A stretch of DNA of 64,000 nucleotides from assembly GCF_036108815.1 (NCBI RefSeq), contig NZ_CP107985.1, positions 5,270,001 through 5,334,000 of the forward strand. The letters are read 5' to 3'. Below the pieces are notes generated by a model, which was given only the letters and a program-made list of their open reading frames with translations, was not told where the DNA came from and did not search any database. This stretch comes from Streptomyces sp. NBC_00353 (GTDB lineage Bacteria; Actinomycetota; Actinomycetes; Streptomycetales; Streptomycetaceae). Made by a program: the position numbers and the translations under genes. How positions within the stretch are numbered: position 1 is the stretch's first letter; each line of letters opens with the position of its first letter. Shown here piece after piece: positions 34,353 through 43,459 of this stretch.

Positions 34353-34946
34353 TCAGCGGCTGGAACGCATCCCCTCGAATGCCAGCTGAACGACCGTGTC
34401 CGCCAGCTGCTCCCCCTCGGCGCCACCGCCCGGCTGCGGCCGGTACCACTCCACCAGGGAGTTGACCATCCCGAACAGCAGCCTCGTCGCCAGCCGTATG
34501 TCCACGTCGGAGCGGAGATCACCGTCCGCGACCGCCGCCTTCAGCAGTTCGGCCACCCGCTGGTCGAATTCGCGCCTTCGCTCCATGGCCCAGCGCTCGG
34601 CCGTCGTATTGCCCCGCACGCGCAGTAGCAGCGTGACGTAGGGCAGTTCGGCTATCAGCACCTCGACGGTGCGGCGAGTGACGTATTCGACCCGCTCGAT
34701 CGCGCGCCCCCGACTCGCTCCCGACTCGTCGAGAATCCCGAAGAGCCCGTCCAGCGCCCGGCTGACCGCACGTCGCAGGAGCTCTTCCTTGCCCGCGACA
34801 TGGTGGTAGATCGACGACTTGGAGATGCCCGCCGCCTTGGACAGGTGCTCCATGGACGTGCCGTCGTAACCGCGTTCGTTGAAGACACGGACGGCGACGG
34901 TGAGGAGAGTCTCCGGGGTGTACGTGTCCCGCTTGGCCGTGGTCAT
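34353..34946 (-). CDS. TetR-family regulator, likely repressor of the paa genes
   Basis: 197 residues from ATG 34946. Helix-turn-helix in YTPETLLTVAVRVFNERGYDGTSMEHLSKAAGISKSSIYHHVAGKEELL; the C-terminal ligand domain has LLRVRGNTTAERWAMERRREFDQRV. It diverges from paaN, and the shared 123-bp gap contains a 17-bp operator, repeated exactly (inverted) before paaA, so it probably represses both units. The inducer would be phenylacetyl-CoA by analogy with PaaR; that is inference. Confidence 0.85.
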   Translation of the reverse strand: MTTAKRDTYTPETLLTVAVRVFNERGYDGTSMEHLSKAAGISKSSIYHHVAGKEELLRRAVSRALDGLFGILDESGASRGRAIERVEYVTRRTVEVLIAELPYVTLLLRVRGNTTAERWAMERRREFDQRVAELLKAAVADGDLRSDVDIRLATRLLFGMVNSLVEWYRPQPGGGAEGEQLADTVVQLAFEGMRSSR

Positions 34947-34968
34947 GTCCGCGATCCTCCCCTACGAG

Positions 34969-34977
34969 TTGTCCACA
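34969..34977. other. DnaA-box-like sequence
   Basis: TTGTCCACA, the preferred Streptomyces DnaA box, in the tetR-paaN gap, 22 bp from the TetR operator. Confidence 0.45.
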
Positions 34978-34998
34978 GGTTCCGTGGGGCCCCTTGTC

Positions 34999-35015
34999 CC
35001 GACCGATCGTTCGGT
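34999..35015. promoter_or_regulatory. TetR operator, tetR-paaN gap
   Basis: CCGACCGATCGTTCGGT, near-palindromic ACCGA-N4-TCGGT core. Its exact reverse complement occurs at 39703-39719, 14 bases before paaA. Confidence 0.75.
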
Positions 35016-35069
35016 TACTCTAACTCTGTCCGCCCGTCCCTGCCCAGCTCGATGAGGAGTTGGTCCGTC

Positions 35070-36770
35070 ATGGCCGCCGAGCTCTCCCCGCAACTGCTGT
35101 CCGAGAAGCACCGCCCCACGCTCGACCAGGCCCTCGACGCGATCCGTACGCGCGCCTACTGGTCCCCGCATCCCGAGCATCCGAAGGCGTACGGCGACGG
35201 CGGCGCCCCGGGCAGCCTGAGCGCTGCCGAGGGCAAGGCCGCGTTCGACGCCGTGCTGCACACCCGGCTCGACCTCGGCCAGCCGGGCACCGACGGCTGG
35301 ACGGGCGGGGAGGTCTCTCCCTACGGTCCGGAGCTCGGTGTCGAATATCCGCATGCCGATCTGGACGTGCTGCTTCCGGCGATGCGTGCGGGGATGGCTG
35401 CCTGGCGCGAGGCGGGGCCCGAGACCAGGGCCCTGGTCTGTCTGGAGATCCTTTCGCGGATCAGCGCCCGCACCCATGAGTTCGGCCACGCCGTGATGCA
35501 CACGAGCGGGCAGGCCTTCATGATGGCGTTCCAGGCGGGCGGCCCGCACGCTCAGGACCGCGGCCTGGAAGCGGTGACGTATGCGTACGAGGAGCAGATC
35601 CGCACCCCGCGGACCGCGGACTGGTCCAAGCCCCAGGGCAAGCGCGACCCGCTCCAGCTGCACAAGTCGTTCATCGCGGCGGGCCGCGGCATCGCGCTGC
35701 TGATCGGCTGCAACACGTTCCCCACATGGAACGGCTATCCCGGCCTCTTCGCCTCCCTCGCCACCGGTAATCCCGTCCTGGTGAAGCCGCATCCGCGCGC
35801 CGTGCTTCCCCTGGCGCTCACGGTGCAGGTGGCCCGCGACGTGCTGAGTGAGGCGGGCTTCGACCCCAATCTGGTCTGTCTGGCCGCCGAGCGGCCGGGC
35901 GAGGGCATCGCCAAGACCCTGGCGGTCCGGCTCGAGATCAGGATCATCGACTACACCGGATCCACCGCCTTCGGCGACTGGCTGGAGGCCAACGCCCGCC
36001 AGGCCCAGGTCTACACGGAGAAGGCCGGGGTCAACACGATCGTCGTCGACTCCACCGATGACTACCGGGGCATGCTGGCCAATCTGGCCTTCTCCCTCTC
36101 CCTGTACAGCGGCCAGATGTGCACCACCCCGCAGAACCTGCTGATCCCCCGCGACGGCATCACGACGGACGCCGGCGACAAGACGTACGACGAGGTGGTC
36201 GGTGACATCGCCGCCTCGGTCACCGGTCTGCTCGGAGACGACGCCCGGGCCAACGCACTGCTCGGTGCGCTGGTCAACCCGGAGGTGAAGGCCCGGCTGG
36301 AGGCGGCGGCCGGACTGGGCGAAATCGCCCTGGCGTCGCGTGAGGTGGCCAACCCGGAGTTCCCGGACGCGGTGGTCCGCACCCCGCTCGTCGTCAAGCT
36401 CGACGGCACCAAGCCGGACGACGAGGCGGCCTATCTCGCGGAGTGCTTCGGACCGGTCGCTTTCGCGGTCGCGGTCGACTCGACGGCGGACGCGGTGGAG
36501 CTGCTGCGCCGCACGATCCGCGACAAGGGCGCGATGACGGTCGGTGCGTACACGACCTCGCCGGAGGTGGAGCGCGCGGTGGAGGACGTCTGCCTGGACG
36601 AGTCGGCCCAGCTCTCGCTGAACCTGACGGGCGGGGTGTACGTCAACCAGACGGCGGCCTTCTCCGACTTCCACGGCTCGGGCGGCAACCCTGCGGCGAA
36701 CGCCGCACTGTGCGACGGAGCATTCGTATCGAACCGCTTCCGCATGGTGGAGGTCCGCCGCCAGGCCTAG
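35070..36770 (+). CDS. paaN: Phenylacetic acid degradation protein PaaN (aldehyde dehydrogenase superfamily)
   Basis: 566 residues from ATG 35070 with GAGGAG at 35054-35059; the open frame extends far upstream through the tetR gene and is ignored. PaaN-type ALDH fold: QLHKSFIAAGRGIALLIGCNTFPTWNGYPG, cofactor region NPVLVKPHPRAVLP, catalytic Cys351 (YSGQMCTTPQNLL). Unlike E. coli PaaZ it has no visible hydratase domain. It oxidises the semialdehyde formed on ring opening. Upstream TetR operator at 34999-35015 links it to paaABCDE. Confidence 0.9.
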   Translation: MAAELSPQLLSEKHRPTLDQALDAIRTRAYWSPHPEHPKAYGDGGAPGSLSAAEGKAAFDAVLHTRLDLGQPGTDGWTGGEVSPYGPELGVEYPHADLDVLLPAMRAGMAAWREAGPETRALVCLEILSRISARTHEFGHAVMHTSGQAFMMAFQAGGPHAQDRGLEAVTYAYEEQIRTPRTADWSKPQGKRDPLQLHKSFIAAGRGIALLIGCNTFPTWNGYPGLFASLATGNPVLVKPHPRAVLPLALTVQVARDVLSEAGFDPNLVCLAAERPGEGIAKTLAVRLEIRIIDYTGSTAFGDWLEANARQAQVYTEKAGVNTIVVDSTDDYRGMLANLAFSLSLYSGQMCTTPQNLLIPRDGITTDAGDKTYDEVVGDIAASVTGLLGDDARANALLGALVNPEVKARLEAAAGLGEIALASREVANPEFPDAVVRTPLVVKLDGTKPDDEAAYLAECFGPVAFAVAVDSTADAVELLRRTIRDKGAMTVGAYTTSPEVERAVEDVCLDESAQLSLNLTGGVYVNQTAAFSDFHGSGGNPAANAALCDGAFVSNRFRMVEVRRQA

Positions 36771-36817
36771 CAAGGGCCCGTGTGTCAGTCCTTCCGGCGC
36801 CGGGGGGCGCAGGAGCA

Positions 36818-36850
36818 GGAGCCAGGGGGCAGGCAGAACCCCCTGGCTCC
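36818..36850. terminator. Bidirectional hairpin terminator
   Basis: Arms GGAGCCAGGGGG (36818-36829) and CCCCCTGGCTCC (36839-36850), 9-nt loop, with additional GC pairing outside. Between convergent paaN and the methyltransferase gene. Confidence 0.75.
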
Positions 36851-36865
36851 GGTGTGCCGCCCCCC

Positions 36866-37612
36866 TCAGACCCCGGCCTCCGGAATGTCGGCGTACCGCT
36901 GCACCCACGCATGCATGGCGATGGCCGCCGCAGCCCCCGCATTGATCGACCGCGTCGAGCCGAACTGCGCGATCGAGCAGACCATCGCCGCGTGCTTGCG
37001 GGCCTCTTCCGTAAGCCCCGGCCCTTCCTGCCCGAAGAGCAGCACACACCGGCGCGGCAGCTCGGTCCGCTCCAGCGGCACCGCCCCCGGCAGATTGTCG
37101 ATCCCGATGATCGGCAGCCCCTCCGCCGCCGCCCAGGCGGTCAGATCGGCCGTGTCGGGATGGTGCCGCACATGCTGGTACCGGTCGGTGACCATCGCAC
37201 CGCGCCGGTTCCAGCGCCGCCGGCCCACGATGTGGATCTCCTTGGCGAGGAAAGCGTTCGCGGTGCGCACCACCGACCCGATATTGAAGTCGTGGCCCCA
37301 GTTCTCCACCGCCACATGGAAGTCATGTCGTCGCAGATCCAGATCGGCGACGATCGCCTCCCGCGTCCAGTAGCGGTACTCGTCGCCGACATTGCGCCGG
37401 TCGCCGTGGGCGAGCAGCTCCGGGTCGTACCGCTCGCCCTCGGGCCAGGGCAGCGCATGCGGCCCGACACCGATCTCCGCCCCGAACCCGTCGTCGTACT
37501 GCATCGGTTCCACGGGCGGCTCACCCGCGGCGAGGGCTGCGTTCGACGGATCCTCGCTGCTGGGACTGCTGCTACTGCTGGTACGGCCGGTGCTGCCGGT
37601 ATCGCTGCTCAC
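36866..37612 (-). CDS. TrmH-family RNA 2'-O-methyltransferase (SPOUT)
   Basis: 248 residues from GTG 37612, overlapping the HTTM gene stop (GTGA). SPOUT motifs: motif 1 NWGHDFNIGSVVRTANAFLAKEIHIVG, motif 2 VLLFGQEGPGLTEEA, motif 3 IAQFGSTRSINAGAAAAIAMHAW, the knotted SAM-binding end. An N-terminal extension of about 60 residues is Ser-rich then acidic. It methylates a ribose in tRNA or rRNA; the target is not predictable. Third gene of a tight three-gene operon behind two membrane proteins, a pairing with no obvious functional logic. Confidence 0.9.
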   Translation of the reverse strand: MSSDTGSTGRTSSSSSPSSEDPSNAALAAGEPPVEPMQYDDGFGAEIGVGPHALPWPEGERYDPELLAHGDRRNVGDEYRYWTREAIVADLDLRRHDFHVAVENWGHDFNIGSVVRTANAFLAKEIHIVGRRRWNRRGAMVTDRYQHVRHHPDTADLTAWAAAEGLPIIGIDNLPGAVPLERTELPRRCVLLFGQEGPGLTEEARKHAAMVCSIAQFGSTRSINAGAAAAIAMHAWVQRYADIPEAGV

Positions 37613-38844
37613 CCGACGAGCGTATGGCCACCGCTTCCGCTGTGCTGCGGGGCCTCCTCCTCGCCGCTGCGCCGCTGCTCGGGCACTCGGTCCGCGCGCG
37701 AGAACAGCAGCTGCCGCCCGAGCGTCACCCGGCCGCCCAGCCAGACCAGGAAGACCGTGGGCAGGAAGACGGAGTCTGCGGCGATCATCGCCATCGAGAA
37801 GAAGGGCAGACCCAGCAGCAGGGCGATGCCGGCGTGCTCGCACATCATGGCGACGAGCAGGACGTTCTTGACGCGCCGGTTGAAGAGGGTGAAGGGGAAG
37901 GCGACCTGCACGATGACCGTGCCGTACGTCAGGATCATGACCATCACACCGCTGGACGCGAGGATGTCGGACAGTGCGGGCCAAGGCGTGAAGTAGTCGA
38001 GCTTGAGCGGGTAGTACAGCGCCGTGCCGTCCTGCCACCGCGAACCCTGGATCTTGTACCAACCCGCTGTCGCGTAGATCAGACAGACTTCGGCCATGAT
38101 CACGACGAGCGTGGCGTTGTGGACGAGGTTGGCGATGACATCGAGCAGAGTGCGCGGCTCGCTCTGCGGTGCGTAGCGGTTCACGGCCCACCAGGCCCCG
38201 TGGCCGATCCATATCACCCAGAAAAGGGCCGGCAGCCACCAGGTGCCGCCGAAGCCGTCGGCCACCGAGCCCGCCACGAGAGCCAGGCCGAGCACCACCC
38301 AGAGGACCGCCCCGGCCACATTCCGCACCGGCCGACCGGCGCCCGTCCCTTCAGGGGGCGCTTCCCGCGCCACCCGCGCCGCTCGCCGCGCGTCCAACGA
38401 CCAGACCTGCCCGCAGCGCGTCAGCACCAGATAGATCGCCATCAGATGGATGACGTTGTCGCCACCGTCGCCCAAGAAAATGCTGCGGTTCTGCAGCGAG
38501 AGCACACCGACCATGAAGAGAACGGACATCGCACGGGTGTGCCAGCCGAGCATCAGCAGTGCGGCGGACAGCAGGGCGACCGCATAGACGATCTCGAACC
38601 AGACCGTGCTGTCCGACCACAGGAGCGCAGAGAAGGCTTCGTTGCCCGATATGAGCTGCTTCGCCATGCCCCAGCTCCACGGGGAGTCGGGGCCGTACAT
38701 CTCGTGGCGGTGCGGCAGCTCGCGCAGCAGGAACAGCAGATACGTGACGGAGAAACCAATCCGTATGACAGCGCTCTGGTACGGGCCGAGGGCCGAGGAC
38801 GTGATGCGCTGGACACCGCGTGCCAGTGGGGAAGGCGTGCTCAC
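37609..38844 (-). CDS. HTTM-domain membrane protein (vitamin K carboxylase/SdpB-like)
   Basis: 411 residues from GTG 38844, AGGAGG just upstream, overlapping the previous stop (GTGA). At least six to seven membrane helices with HTTM features: IRIGFSVTYLLFLLREL, LQNRSIFLGDGGDNVIHLMAIYLVLTRCG, LIYATAGWYKIQGSRWQDGTALYYPL. The HTTM family includes gamma-glutamyl carboxylase and B. subtilis SdpB, which matures the SDP toxin. The Lys/His catalytic pair of true carboxylases is not recognised here. Works, probably, with the DUF5819 protein encoded upstream. Confidence 0.88.
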   Translation of the reverse strand: MSTPSPLARGVQRITSSALGPYQSAVIRIGFSVTYLLFLLRELPHRHEMYGPDSPWSWGMAKQLISGNEAFSALLWSDSTVWFEIVYAVALLSAALLMLGWHTRAMSVLFMVGVLSLQNRSIFLGDGGDNVIHLMAIYLVLTRCGQVWSLDARRAARVAREAPPEGTGAGRPVRNVAGAVLWVVLGLALVAGSVADGFGGTWWLPALFWVIWIGHGAWWAVNRYAPQSEPRTLLDVIANLVHNATLVVIMAEVCLIYATAGWYKIQGSRWQDGTALYYPLKLDYFTPWPALSDILASSGVMVMILTYGTVIVQVAFPFTLFNRRVKNVLLVAMMCEHAGIALLLGLPFFSMAMIAADSVFLPTVFLVWLGGRVTLGRQLLFSRADRVPEQRRSGEEEAPQHSGSGGHTLVG

Positions 38845-39617
38845 TTGTCCGCCTCCTTGGCGCTCTCGGGAAGGTCGGCGGGGGTGACGGTCCACCACGG
38901 CAGCACCCGGTAGTTCGGCCTGGTACTGATTTTCTCCGTACTCCACGGCGGCGCCGCGACGGAGCGCACTTCGGAGCGGACCTGGATGCGCTCGACGGTG
39001 CCGCCGTAGTCGTGCTCACTCAGGCGGAGCATCACGATGCGGCGGATGTAGCGCTCGGCGAGTTCGCCGCGCAGGCCGTTCGGACGGTTCTCGGTGTCGT
39101 GGGAGTTGAGGTAGAAGTCCCAGCCACGGCGGAGCTCGTTCTGATGGACGTGGCTGGGGAGGAGATTGCCGCGTATCGCCTTGCCGTCCTCGCCGGAGAG
39201 GCTCATCCAGGGAGTCGTGCGGCGTCCGTCGGCGCCGGCTATCTCGGCCCGGACGTGCACGCCGACGTTCTGCTGGAGCGGATTGGGCGCGAAGAGCTTC
39301 CAGTTCTGTTCGAACTCGGGATAGACCCAGTCGTCGACCACTTTGCCGTGCTGCTTGGTCAGGGTGTTGGACGGTGCGACGTGCAGAAACACCATGGCCA
39401 GGTGAGTGCAGGCAATCAGCCCGATGATCGACAGCGCGACTGCGGCACCGATCTGGTACGGAAGAGACAGGCCGGAAATGCCGGCACGGAGCCGCGCGGG
39501 CGCTGCGGCGGAACCGGCGTCCCGGCCGGCGTCGAACGGTGCGTCCTCGCGCTGCTCCGCCTCTGACCCGACGCTTCCGTTCCCGCCTCCGACACCCCTG
39601 TCGTCGTACGAATCCAT
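38841..39617 (-). CDS. DUF5819 membrane protein (SdpA-like partner of HTTM protein)
   Basis: 258 residues from ATG 39617. Acidic, Gly-rich cytoplasmic N-terminus, one membrane helix about 53-77 (YQIGAAVALSIIGLIACTHLAMVFL), then an extracellular domain with FEQNWKLFAPNPLQQNVGVHVRAEI and YLNSHDTENRP. The W-x-x-F-A-P-N-P feature recalls SdpA. First of three overlapping genes (DUF5819, HTTM, TrmH). It shares its upstream region with paaA, including a DnaA-box-like sequence; whether the paa operator also affects it is unknown. Confidence 0.82.
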   Translation of the reverse strand: MDSYDDRGVGGGNGSVGSEAEQREDAPFDAGRDAGSAAAPARLRAGISGLSLPYQIGAAVALSIIGLIACTHLAMVFLHVAPSNTLTKQHGKVVDDWVYPEFEQNWKLFAPNPLQQNVGVHVRAEIAGADGRRTTPWMSLSGEDGKAIRGNLLPSHVHQNELRRGWDFYLNSHDTENRPNGLRGELAERYIRRIVMLRLSEHDYGGTVERIQVRSEVRSVAAPPWSTEKISTRPNYRVLPWWTVTPADLPESAKEADK

Positions 39618-39648
39618 CCCGCCCCGATCCCCGTCGATCCCCGGTCAG

Positions 39649-39657
39649 TTATCCACA
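39649..39657. other. DnaA-box-like sequence
   Basis: TTATCCACA, the canonical DnaA box, four bases before the paaA -35 hexamer. Confidence 0.45.
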
Positions 39658-39660
39658 GGG

Positions 39661-39719
39661 TTGACACCCTACGGGCCGCCGACTCACCATTGAAGTCAAT
39701 GAACCGAACGATCGGTCGG
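39661..39719 (+). promoter_or_regulatory. paaA promoter and TetR operator
   Basis: -35 TTGACA (39661-39666), 18-bp spacer, -10 CACCAT (39685-39690). Operator ACCGAACGATCGGTCGG (39703-39719) lies just downstream of the expected start point and is the exact inverse of the 17-mer before paaN, so a bound repressor would block elongation or initiation. Confidence 0.7.
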
Positions 39720-39732
39720 TAGGGAGCCCGGG

Positions 39733-40775
<1,043 letters not shown>

Positions 40776-40779
<4 letters not shown>

Positions 40780-41066
40780 GCAGCTCGACGGACTGGCCGC
40801 TGTGGGAGGTGTTCGTGCGGTCGCGGCGCGGCCTCTCCCACACCCACGCGGGCAGCCTGCACGCCCCGGACGCCGAGATGGCCCTGCGCAACGCCCGCGA
40901 TCTGTACACGCGCCGCTCCGAGGGCGTCTCCATCTGGGTGGTGCCGTCCACCGAGATCACGGCCTCCTCGCCGGACGAGAAGGACTCGTTCTTCGAGCCG
41001 GCCGGCGACAAGCCCTACCGGCACCCGACCTTCTACGAGATCCCGGAAGGGGTGAAGCACCTGTGA
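40776..41066 (+). CDS. paaB: 1,2-phenylacetyl-CoA epoxidase subunit PaaB
   Basis: 96 residues from ATG 40776, overlapping paaA by four bases. PaaB signature WPLWEVFVRSRRGLSHTHAGSLHAPDAEMALRNARDLYTRR. Small subunit that bridges PaaAC heterodimers into the larger complex; its stop overlaps the GTG of paaC. Confidence 0.95.
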
Positions 41067-41764
41067 CCGCGGCCCTCGCCCTCGGCGACGACGCGCTGGT
41101 GCTGTCGCACCGGCTGGGGGAGTGGGCGGGCCATGCGCCCGTGCTGGAGGAGGAGGTGGCCCTCGCCAACATCGCCCTGGATCTGCTGGGGCAGGCGCGG
41201 GTGCTGCTCTCGCTCGCCGGGGACGAGGACGAGCTGGCGTTTCTGCGCGAGGAGCGGGCATTCCGCAACGTCCAGCTGGTCGAGCAGCCCAACGGCGACT
41301 TCGCCCACACCATCGCCCGTCAGCTCTACTTCTCCGTCTATCAGCGGGGGCTGTACGAGCAGTTGGCAGCCGGTGAGGGAGAGTTCGCCGGGCTGGCGGC
41401 GAAGGCCGTCAAGGAGGTCGCCTACCACCAGGACCACGCCGAGCACTGGACGCTGCGGCTCGGCGACGGTACGGCGGAGAGTCACCAGCGGATGCAGCGC
41501 GGGGTCGACACCCTGTGGCGGTTCACCGGTGAGCTGTTCCAGCCGGTCGAGGGCGTGGACATCGACTGGCAGTCGCTGCAGAACAGCTGGCTGGCGACCG
41601 TCACCGGCGTGCTGGAGCAGGCAACGCTGACCGTACCGGCCGGCCCGCAGTCCGGGGCCTGGACAGCCGGGGCGGGACGGCAGGGCATCCACACGGAACC
41701 CTTCGGCCGGATGCTCGCCGAGATGCAGCATCTGCACCGCAGCCACCCGGGAGCGTCATGGTGA
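41063..41764 (+). CDS. paaC: 1,2-phenylacetyl-CoA epoxidase structural subunit PaaC
   Basis: 233 residues from GTG 41063. A ferritin-like fold related to PaaA (ALDDALVLSHRLGEWAGHAPVLEEEVALANIALDLLGQAR-type helix, KEVAYHQDHAEHWTLRLGDG) but serving as the non-catalytic partner. Overlaps paaB and paaD at each end. Confidence 0.94.
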   Translation: MTAALALGDDALVLSHRLGEWAGHAPVLEEEVALANIALDLLGQARVLLSLAGDEDELAFLREERAFRNVQLVEQPNGDFAHTIARQLYFSVYQRGLYEQLAAGEGEFAGLAAKAVKEVAYHQDHAEHWTLRLGDGTAESHQRMQRGVDTLWRFTGELFQPVEGVDIDWQSLQNSWLATVTGVLEQATLTVPAGPQSGAWTAGAGRQGIHTEPFGRMLAEMQHLHRSHPGASW

Positions 41765-42264
41765 CCGGAACGCTGCTCGAGGAAGAGGTACGCAGGCTCG
41801 CCGGGTCCGTGCCCGACCCCGAGCTGCCCGTCCTGACCCTGGAGGAGCTGGGCGTGCTCCGCGGGGTGGAGGTGCTCGCCCCCGGCAAGGTCACGGTCCG
41901 CCTCACCCCGACGTACACCGGCTGCCCGGCGATCGAGGCCATGTCCGCCGATATCGAGCAGGTCCTGCACGACCACGGGATACCGGAGGTCTCCGTGGTC
42001 ACCGTCCTCGCACCGGCCTGGTCGACGGACGACATCAGCGCGGAAGGGCGGCGCAAGCTCGCCGAGTTCGGCATAGCGCCGCCGCGCCCGCATGACGCGG
42101 CCGGCCCGTCCGGCGGGCCGGTGCCGCTCACCCTGTCCGTACGCTGCCCGCACTGCGGCTCCACGGACACGGAGCTGCTGAGCCGGTTCTCCTCCACCGC
42201 CTGCAAGGCACTGCGCCGCTGCGTGAGCTGCCGCGAACCGTTCGACCACTTCAAGGAGTTGTAG
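41758..42264 (+). CDS. paaD: PaaD, metal-cluster maturation protein of the epoxidase
   Basis: 168 residues from ATG 41758 (GTG 41761 is possible). DUF59/MIP18-type N-terminus (SVPDPELPVLTLEELGVLRGVEV, YTGCPAIEAMSADIEQVL) and a zinc-ribbon-like C-terminus with four Cys (RCPHCGSTDTELL, RRCVSCREPFD). Needed for epoxidase activity in known paa systems, probably by Fe-S delivery to PaaE. Confidence 0.93.
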   Translation: MVTGTLLEEEVRRLAGSVPDPELPVLTLEELGVLRGVEVLAPGKVTVRLTPTYTGCPAIEAMSADIEQVLHDHGIPEVSVVTVLAPAWSTDDISAEGRRKLAEFGIAPPRPHDAAGPSGGPVPLTLSVRCPHCGSTDTELLSRFSSTACKALRRCVSCREPFDHFKEL

Positions 42265-43323
42265 ATGTTCCATCCGCTCCGGGTCCGCGCGATCGAGCGG
42301 CTGACCGACGACTCGGTGGCCGTCACCTTCACGGTGCCGGCCGAGTTGCGCGAGACCTTCCGCCACAAGCCCGGCCAGCATCTCAACGTGCGTTACACGG
42401 TCGACGGCGAGGAGATCCGACGTTCGTACTCGATCTGCGCCCCGGCCACCGAGGCGCCGGCCGATCCGGCTCTGCGGGTGGGCATCCGGCTGGTCGACGG
42501 CGGTGCGTTCTCCACGTACGCCCTCAAGGAGCTCGCCGTCGGCGACCAGGTCGAAGCGATGCCTCCGATGGGACGCTTCGTGCTCACGCCGCGCGCCGGG
42601 CATTACGCGGCGATCGTCGGTGGCAGCGGCATCACCCCGGTGCTGTCGATCGCGTCGACACTGCTGGCCCGGGAGCCTGCGGCCCGGTTCTGTCTGATCC
42701 GGAGCGACCGGACCGCGGCCTCGACGATGTTCCTGGACGAGGTCGCCGACCTCAAGGACCGCTACCCGGACCGCTTCCAGCTGGTGACGGTGCTCTCCCG
42801 CGAGGAGCAGCAGGCCGGTCTGCCGTCCGGCCGGCTCGACCGGGAGCGACTGACCGGGCTGCTGCCCGCGCTGCTCTCGGTGGGGGAGGTGGACGGCTGG
42901 TACCTGTGCGGACCGTTCGGTCTGGTCCTGGCAGCGGAAGGCGCGCTGCACGGCCTCGGTGTCGACCGGGCCCGTATCCACCAGGAGATCTTCCACGTCG
43001 ACGACGGGCCGGCCGCGACCGCCCGCACCCGCGTCGAGGCGCCCGCACACAGCACACTGACCGCGAGGCTGGACGGCCGCTCGGGCAGCTGGCCGGTTCA
43101 GGACGGCGAATCACTGCTGGAGACGGTGTTGCGCAGCCGCGCCGACGCGCCGTACGCCTGCAAGGGCGGGGTGTGCGGGACGTGCAGGGCCTTCCTGGTC
43201 TCCGGCGAGGTCCGGATGGACCGCAACTTCGCGCTGGAACCGGAAGAGACGGGGGCGGGTTATGTGCTGGCCTGCCAGTCGCATCCGGTCACACCGGAGG
43301 TGGAGCTCGACTTCGACCGCTGA
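42265..43323 (+). CDS. paaE: PaaE, ferredoxin-type reductase of the epoxidase
   Basis: 352 residues, ATG directly after the paaD stop. FAD-binding domain (EEIRRSYSICAP), NAD(P)H domain (VGGSGITPVLSI, YLCGPFGLV) and a C-terminal 2Fe-2S plant-type ferredoxin domain (CKGGVCGTCRAFLVSG...ACQSHP, four Cys). It shuttles electrons from NADPH to PaaA. Last gene of the overlapping set; no ligase (paaK), isomerase (paaG) or thiolase (paaJ) gene follows, so they must lie elsewhere. Confidence 0.95.
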   Translation: MFHPLRVRAIERLTDDSVAVTFTVPAELRETFRHKPGQHLNVRYTVDGEEIRRSYSICAPATEAPADPALRVGIRLVDGGAFSTYALKELAVGDQVEAMPPMGRFVLTPRAGHYAAIVGGSGITPVLSIASTLLAREPAARFCLIRSDRTAASTMFLDEVADLKDRYPDRFQLVTVLSREEQQAGLPSGRLDRERLTGLLPALLSVGEVDGWYLCGPFGLVLAAEGALHGLGVDRARIHQEIFHVDDGPAATARTRVEAPAHSTLTARLDGRSGSWPVQDGESLLETVLRSRADAPYACKGGVCGTCRAFLVSGEVRMDRNFALEPEETGAGYVLACQSHPVTPEVELDFDR

Positions 43324-43388
43324 CACCAGCGGGTCCCCGGCCCGCGCCCTCTCCTTCTGCCCTCCTCCTCTCTGCTGTTCCCTTCTTG

Positions 43389-43410
43389 TAGAAGCTGTTC
43401 TATCTTGACG
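43389..43410 (+). promoter_or_regulatory. Acyl-CoA dehydrogenase promoter with KstR-like inverted repeat
   Basis: TAGAAGCTGTTCTA (43389-43402) matches the mycobacterial KstR motif TNNAAC-NN-GTTNNA at all but one defined position. A -35-like TTGACG follows at 43405-43410; no strong -10 is seen. Confidence 0.5.
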
Positions 43411-43459
43411 ACCCGTCAGGTCCGAGTACGAGCGCAGCGGTTCGCAGGAGGCCAGGGCA

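Noticed and set aside
36866..38239. 457-codon reading of the TrmH gene
   Set aside because: The first 200 codons lie inside the HTTM gene in another frame; GTG 37612 with GTGA overlap is the natural start.
39618..39732. Riboswitch upstream of paaA
   Set aside because: The leader is about 35 nt at most and is occupied by the TetR operator; no aptamer-like structure.
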